A DNA stretch of 64,000 nucleotides from the NCBI RefSeq assembly GCF_035920345.1, contig NZ_CP109149.1:992001-1056000 (forward strand), in the 5' to 3' direction. Below, in pieces: positions 62,680-64,000 of this stretch. Numbering within the stretch: position 1 is the stretch's first letter; the number at the start of each line of letters is the position of its first letter. The stretch is from Nocardia vinacea. Its GTDB lineage: Bacteria; Actinomycetota; Actinomycetes; Mycobacteriales; Mycobacteriaceae. The notes below the pieces were generated by a model. The model made no database searches. It was not told the origin of the DNA and saw nothing but the letters and a program-made list of their open reading frames with translations. The position numbers and the translations under genes were made by a program.

Positions 62680-64000
62680 TCAGAACCAGGCGTCGCGCAT
62701 ATCCAGCGTGGTGCGGTCCATCAGCTCGAGCAGATCCAATTGCGGTGTGGTCTTGGGCAATTCGTAGCGGAAGAAGTAGCGGGCCGCCGCACGCTTGCCG
62801 TCGTAGAAGTCGCCGTCCTTGCCGTGTGCGGCGAGTGCCTGCTCCAGCCAGATCCAGGCGACCACCACGTGCCCGAAGGCCTCCAGGTAGATGCTGGAAT
62901 TGGCCATCGCGGCGGCGATATCGCCGGAGGCGAACATCCAGCCGGTGACGGTGAGCAGCCGTTGCCAGACCGCGTCGAGCTGTCCGCCGAATTCGGTCCA
63001 CTCGCCGCCCGCCTCGGTGGCCGCGAGTACGGTCTGCTCGATCTGTGCGGCCAGTAGCCGCAGGCTCGCGCCGTCGTGCTGGATCACCTTGCGGCCCAAC
63101 AGATCCAGCCCCTGGATGCCGTGGGTGCCTTCGTGGATGGGGTTGAGGCGGTTATCGCGATAGTGCTGTTCGACATCGTATTCGCGGGTGTAGCCGTAGC
63201 CGCCGTGTACCTGGATGGCGAGGCTGTTGGCCTCCAGACACCATTGCGACGGCCAGCTCTTCGCCACGCCGGTGAGGATTTCCAGCAGCAGGGTGTGATC
63301 GCGTTTGGCAGCCGGATCCGTGGTGGTGCGTTCCAGATCGACGAGGCGGTTGCAGTAGAGCAGCAGAGCGAGCGCGCCCTCGACATAAGCCTTCTGCGCC
63401 AACAGCATTCGCCGCACATCGGCATGCTCGATGATCGGCGCCTGCGGTGCGGACGGATCCTTGGCGCTGACCGTGCGCCCCTGGCGGCGTTCCCGGGCGT
63501 AGTCGAGCGATTTCAGATATCCGGTGTAGCCCAACGCCGTTGCGCCCAGACCGACGCCGAGGCGCGCCTCGTTCATCATGTGGAACATGTAGGTCAGGCC
63601 GCGATGCGGTTCGCCGACAAGGTAACCCACCGCACCGGGCGCGTCGTCCGGATTATGCTTGCCCTCGCCGAAATTCAGCACCGTATTGGTGGTGCCCCGA
63701 TATCCCATCTTGTGGTTCAACCCGGCCAGCACCACGTCGTTGCGTGCGCCGAGCGAACCGTCCTCGGCCACCAGGAATTTCGGCACGACGAACAGCGAGA
63801 TGCCCTTGGTTCCGGCCGGTCCGCCCGGAATCTTGGCCAGGACGAGGTGCACGATATTGTCGGTCAGCTCGTGATCGCCGCCGGAGATCCACATTTTCGA
63901 GCCGAACAGCCGGTAGGTGCCATCGGCCTGCGGTTCGGCGCGGGTGACGATATCGGCCAGCGAAGAGCCCGCCTGCGGTTCGGACAGACACATCGTTCCG
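62680..64000 (-). CDS. Acyl-CoA dehydrogenase (partial, runs off the right edge)
   Basis: Reading leftward from the edge: CLSEPQAGSSLADIVTRAEPQADGTYRLFGSKMWISGGDHEL, then the family helices with HGGYGYTREYDVEQHYRDNRLNPIHEGTHGIQGLDLLG and an extended C-terminal region ending DMRDAWF. The long C-terminal extension is the FadE5-type (long-chain, larger) acyl-CoA dehydrogenase pattern. The N-terminus is outside the window. Its stop is 4 bp from the convergent copper-cluster end. Beta-oxidation role likely; the substrate is not shown. Confidence 0.85.
   Translation of the reverse strand, partial: GTMCLSEPQAGSSLADIVTRAEPQADGTYRLFGSKMWISGGDHELTDNIVHLVLAKIPGGPAGTKGISLFVVPKFLVAEDGSLGARNDVVLAGLNHKMGYRGTTNTVLNFGEGKHNPDDAPGAVGYLVGEPHRGLTYMFHMMNEARLGVGLGATALGYTGYLKSLDYARERRQGRTVSAKDPSAPQAPIIEHADVRRMLLAQKAYVEGALALLLYCNRLVDLERTTTDPAAKRDHTLLLEILTGVAKSWPSQWCLEANSLAIQVHGGYGYTREYDVEQHYRDNRLNPIHEGTHGIQGLDLLGRKVIQHDGASLRLLAAQIEQTVLAATEAGGEWTEFGGQLDAVWQRLLTVTGWMFASGDIAAAMANSSIYLEAFGHVVVAWIWLEQALAAHGKDGDFYDGKRAAARYFFRYELPKTTPQLDLLELMDRTTLDMRDAWF

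Noticed and set aside
1..64000. CRISPR array or toxin-antitoxin pair
   Set aside because: No regularly spaced direct repeats were seen; the AbrB-like gene at 49517 is coupled to an integrase, not to a toxin.

Overview
The window is high-GC DNA from an actinobacterium. Gene content (pcaIJF, many P450s, LAL-type LuxR regulators, DUF2637 mobile protein, IS110 elements, frequent GTG/TTG starts, ATGA overlaps between genes) suggests a mycolic-acid genus such as Nocardia or Rhodococcus. The genus is an inference from family content, not from a marker gene.

Bases 1-42.9 kb are a large catabolic island. At the left edge a pcaF-pcaI-pcaJ operon (beta-ketoadipate to succinyl-CoA and acetyl-CoA) diverges from a LysR gene. 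Next is a 12-kb operon (4453-16295): two-component flavin monooxygenase, a P450 with 3Fe-4S ferredoxin and ferredoxin reductase, an FAD aromatic hydroxylase, hydroxyquinol-type intradiol dioxygenase and maleylacetate reductase. Inside it sits a four-gene C5-dicarboxylate module (MmgE/PrpD, FAS1-like hydratase, CaiB CoA-transferase, CitE lyase) like the itaconate/citramalyl-CoA route. A convergent P450 plus PDR-type reductase operon follows, then a second LysR, a LAL-type LuxR, and a NmrA-ferredoxin-reductase-P450 operon whose P450 resembles the aryl-O-demethylase GcoA. Diverging from it is an ALDH-SnoaL-FAH-VOC dioxygenase-SDR-hydrolase operon. Then come a frameshifted LysR, an SDR, an HSL-type esterase and a HATPase-LuxR regulator.

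Bases 37.1-42.9 kb encode 6-phospho-3-hexuloisomerase, 3-hexulose-6-phosphate synthase, G6P dehydrogenase, 6-phosphogluconate dehydrogenase and phosphoglucose isomerase. That is a nearly complete dissimilatory ribulose monophosphate cycle for formaldehyde. Together with the GcoA-like P450 the simplest reading is: methoxylated aromatics are O-demethylated, the ring goes through hydroxyquinol or a meta-type route to 3-oxoadipate, and the released formaldehyde is trapped and oxidised by the RuMP cycle.

Four promoters in the island share one architecture that I read directly from the sequence: a T-N11-A palindrome (LysR box) centred about 65 bp before the predicted start point, then a TTCCTGnCCTTTA element 13 bp on, and a CATTCT -10. 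They define a regulon probably controlled by one or both of two closely related LysR paralogues.

Bases 42.9-50.3 kb are a graveyard of mobile DNA: decayed DUF2637 gene, HTH protein, two frameshifted IS110-family transposases, a hydrolase fragment, a tRNA-Leu-like attachment remnant, a tyrosine recombinase with an AbrB-like partner, and a truncated phosphoribosyltransferase. It separates the island from more ordinary sequence: an epimerase-like gene, a small secreted protein, an AprA-like flavoprotein fused to HEAT repeats with an ABC importer, AprB-like ferredoxin and GntR regulator (51.7-58.5 kb), a copper-type membrane/secreted cluster (58.9-62.7 kb), and a partial acyl-CoA dehydrogenase at the right end.
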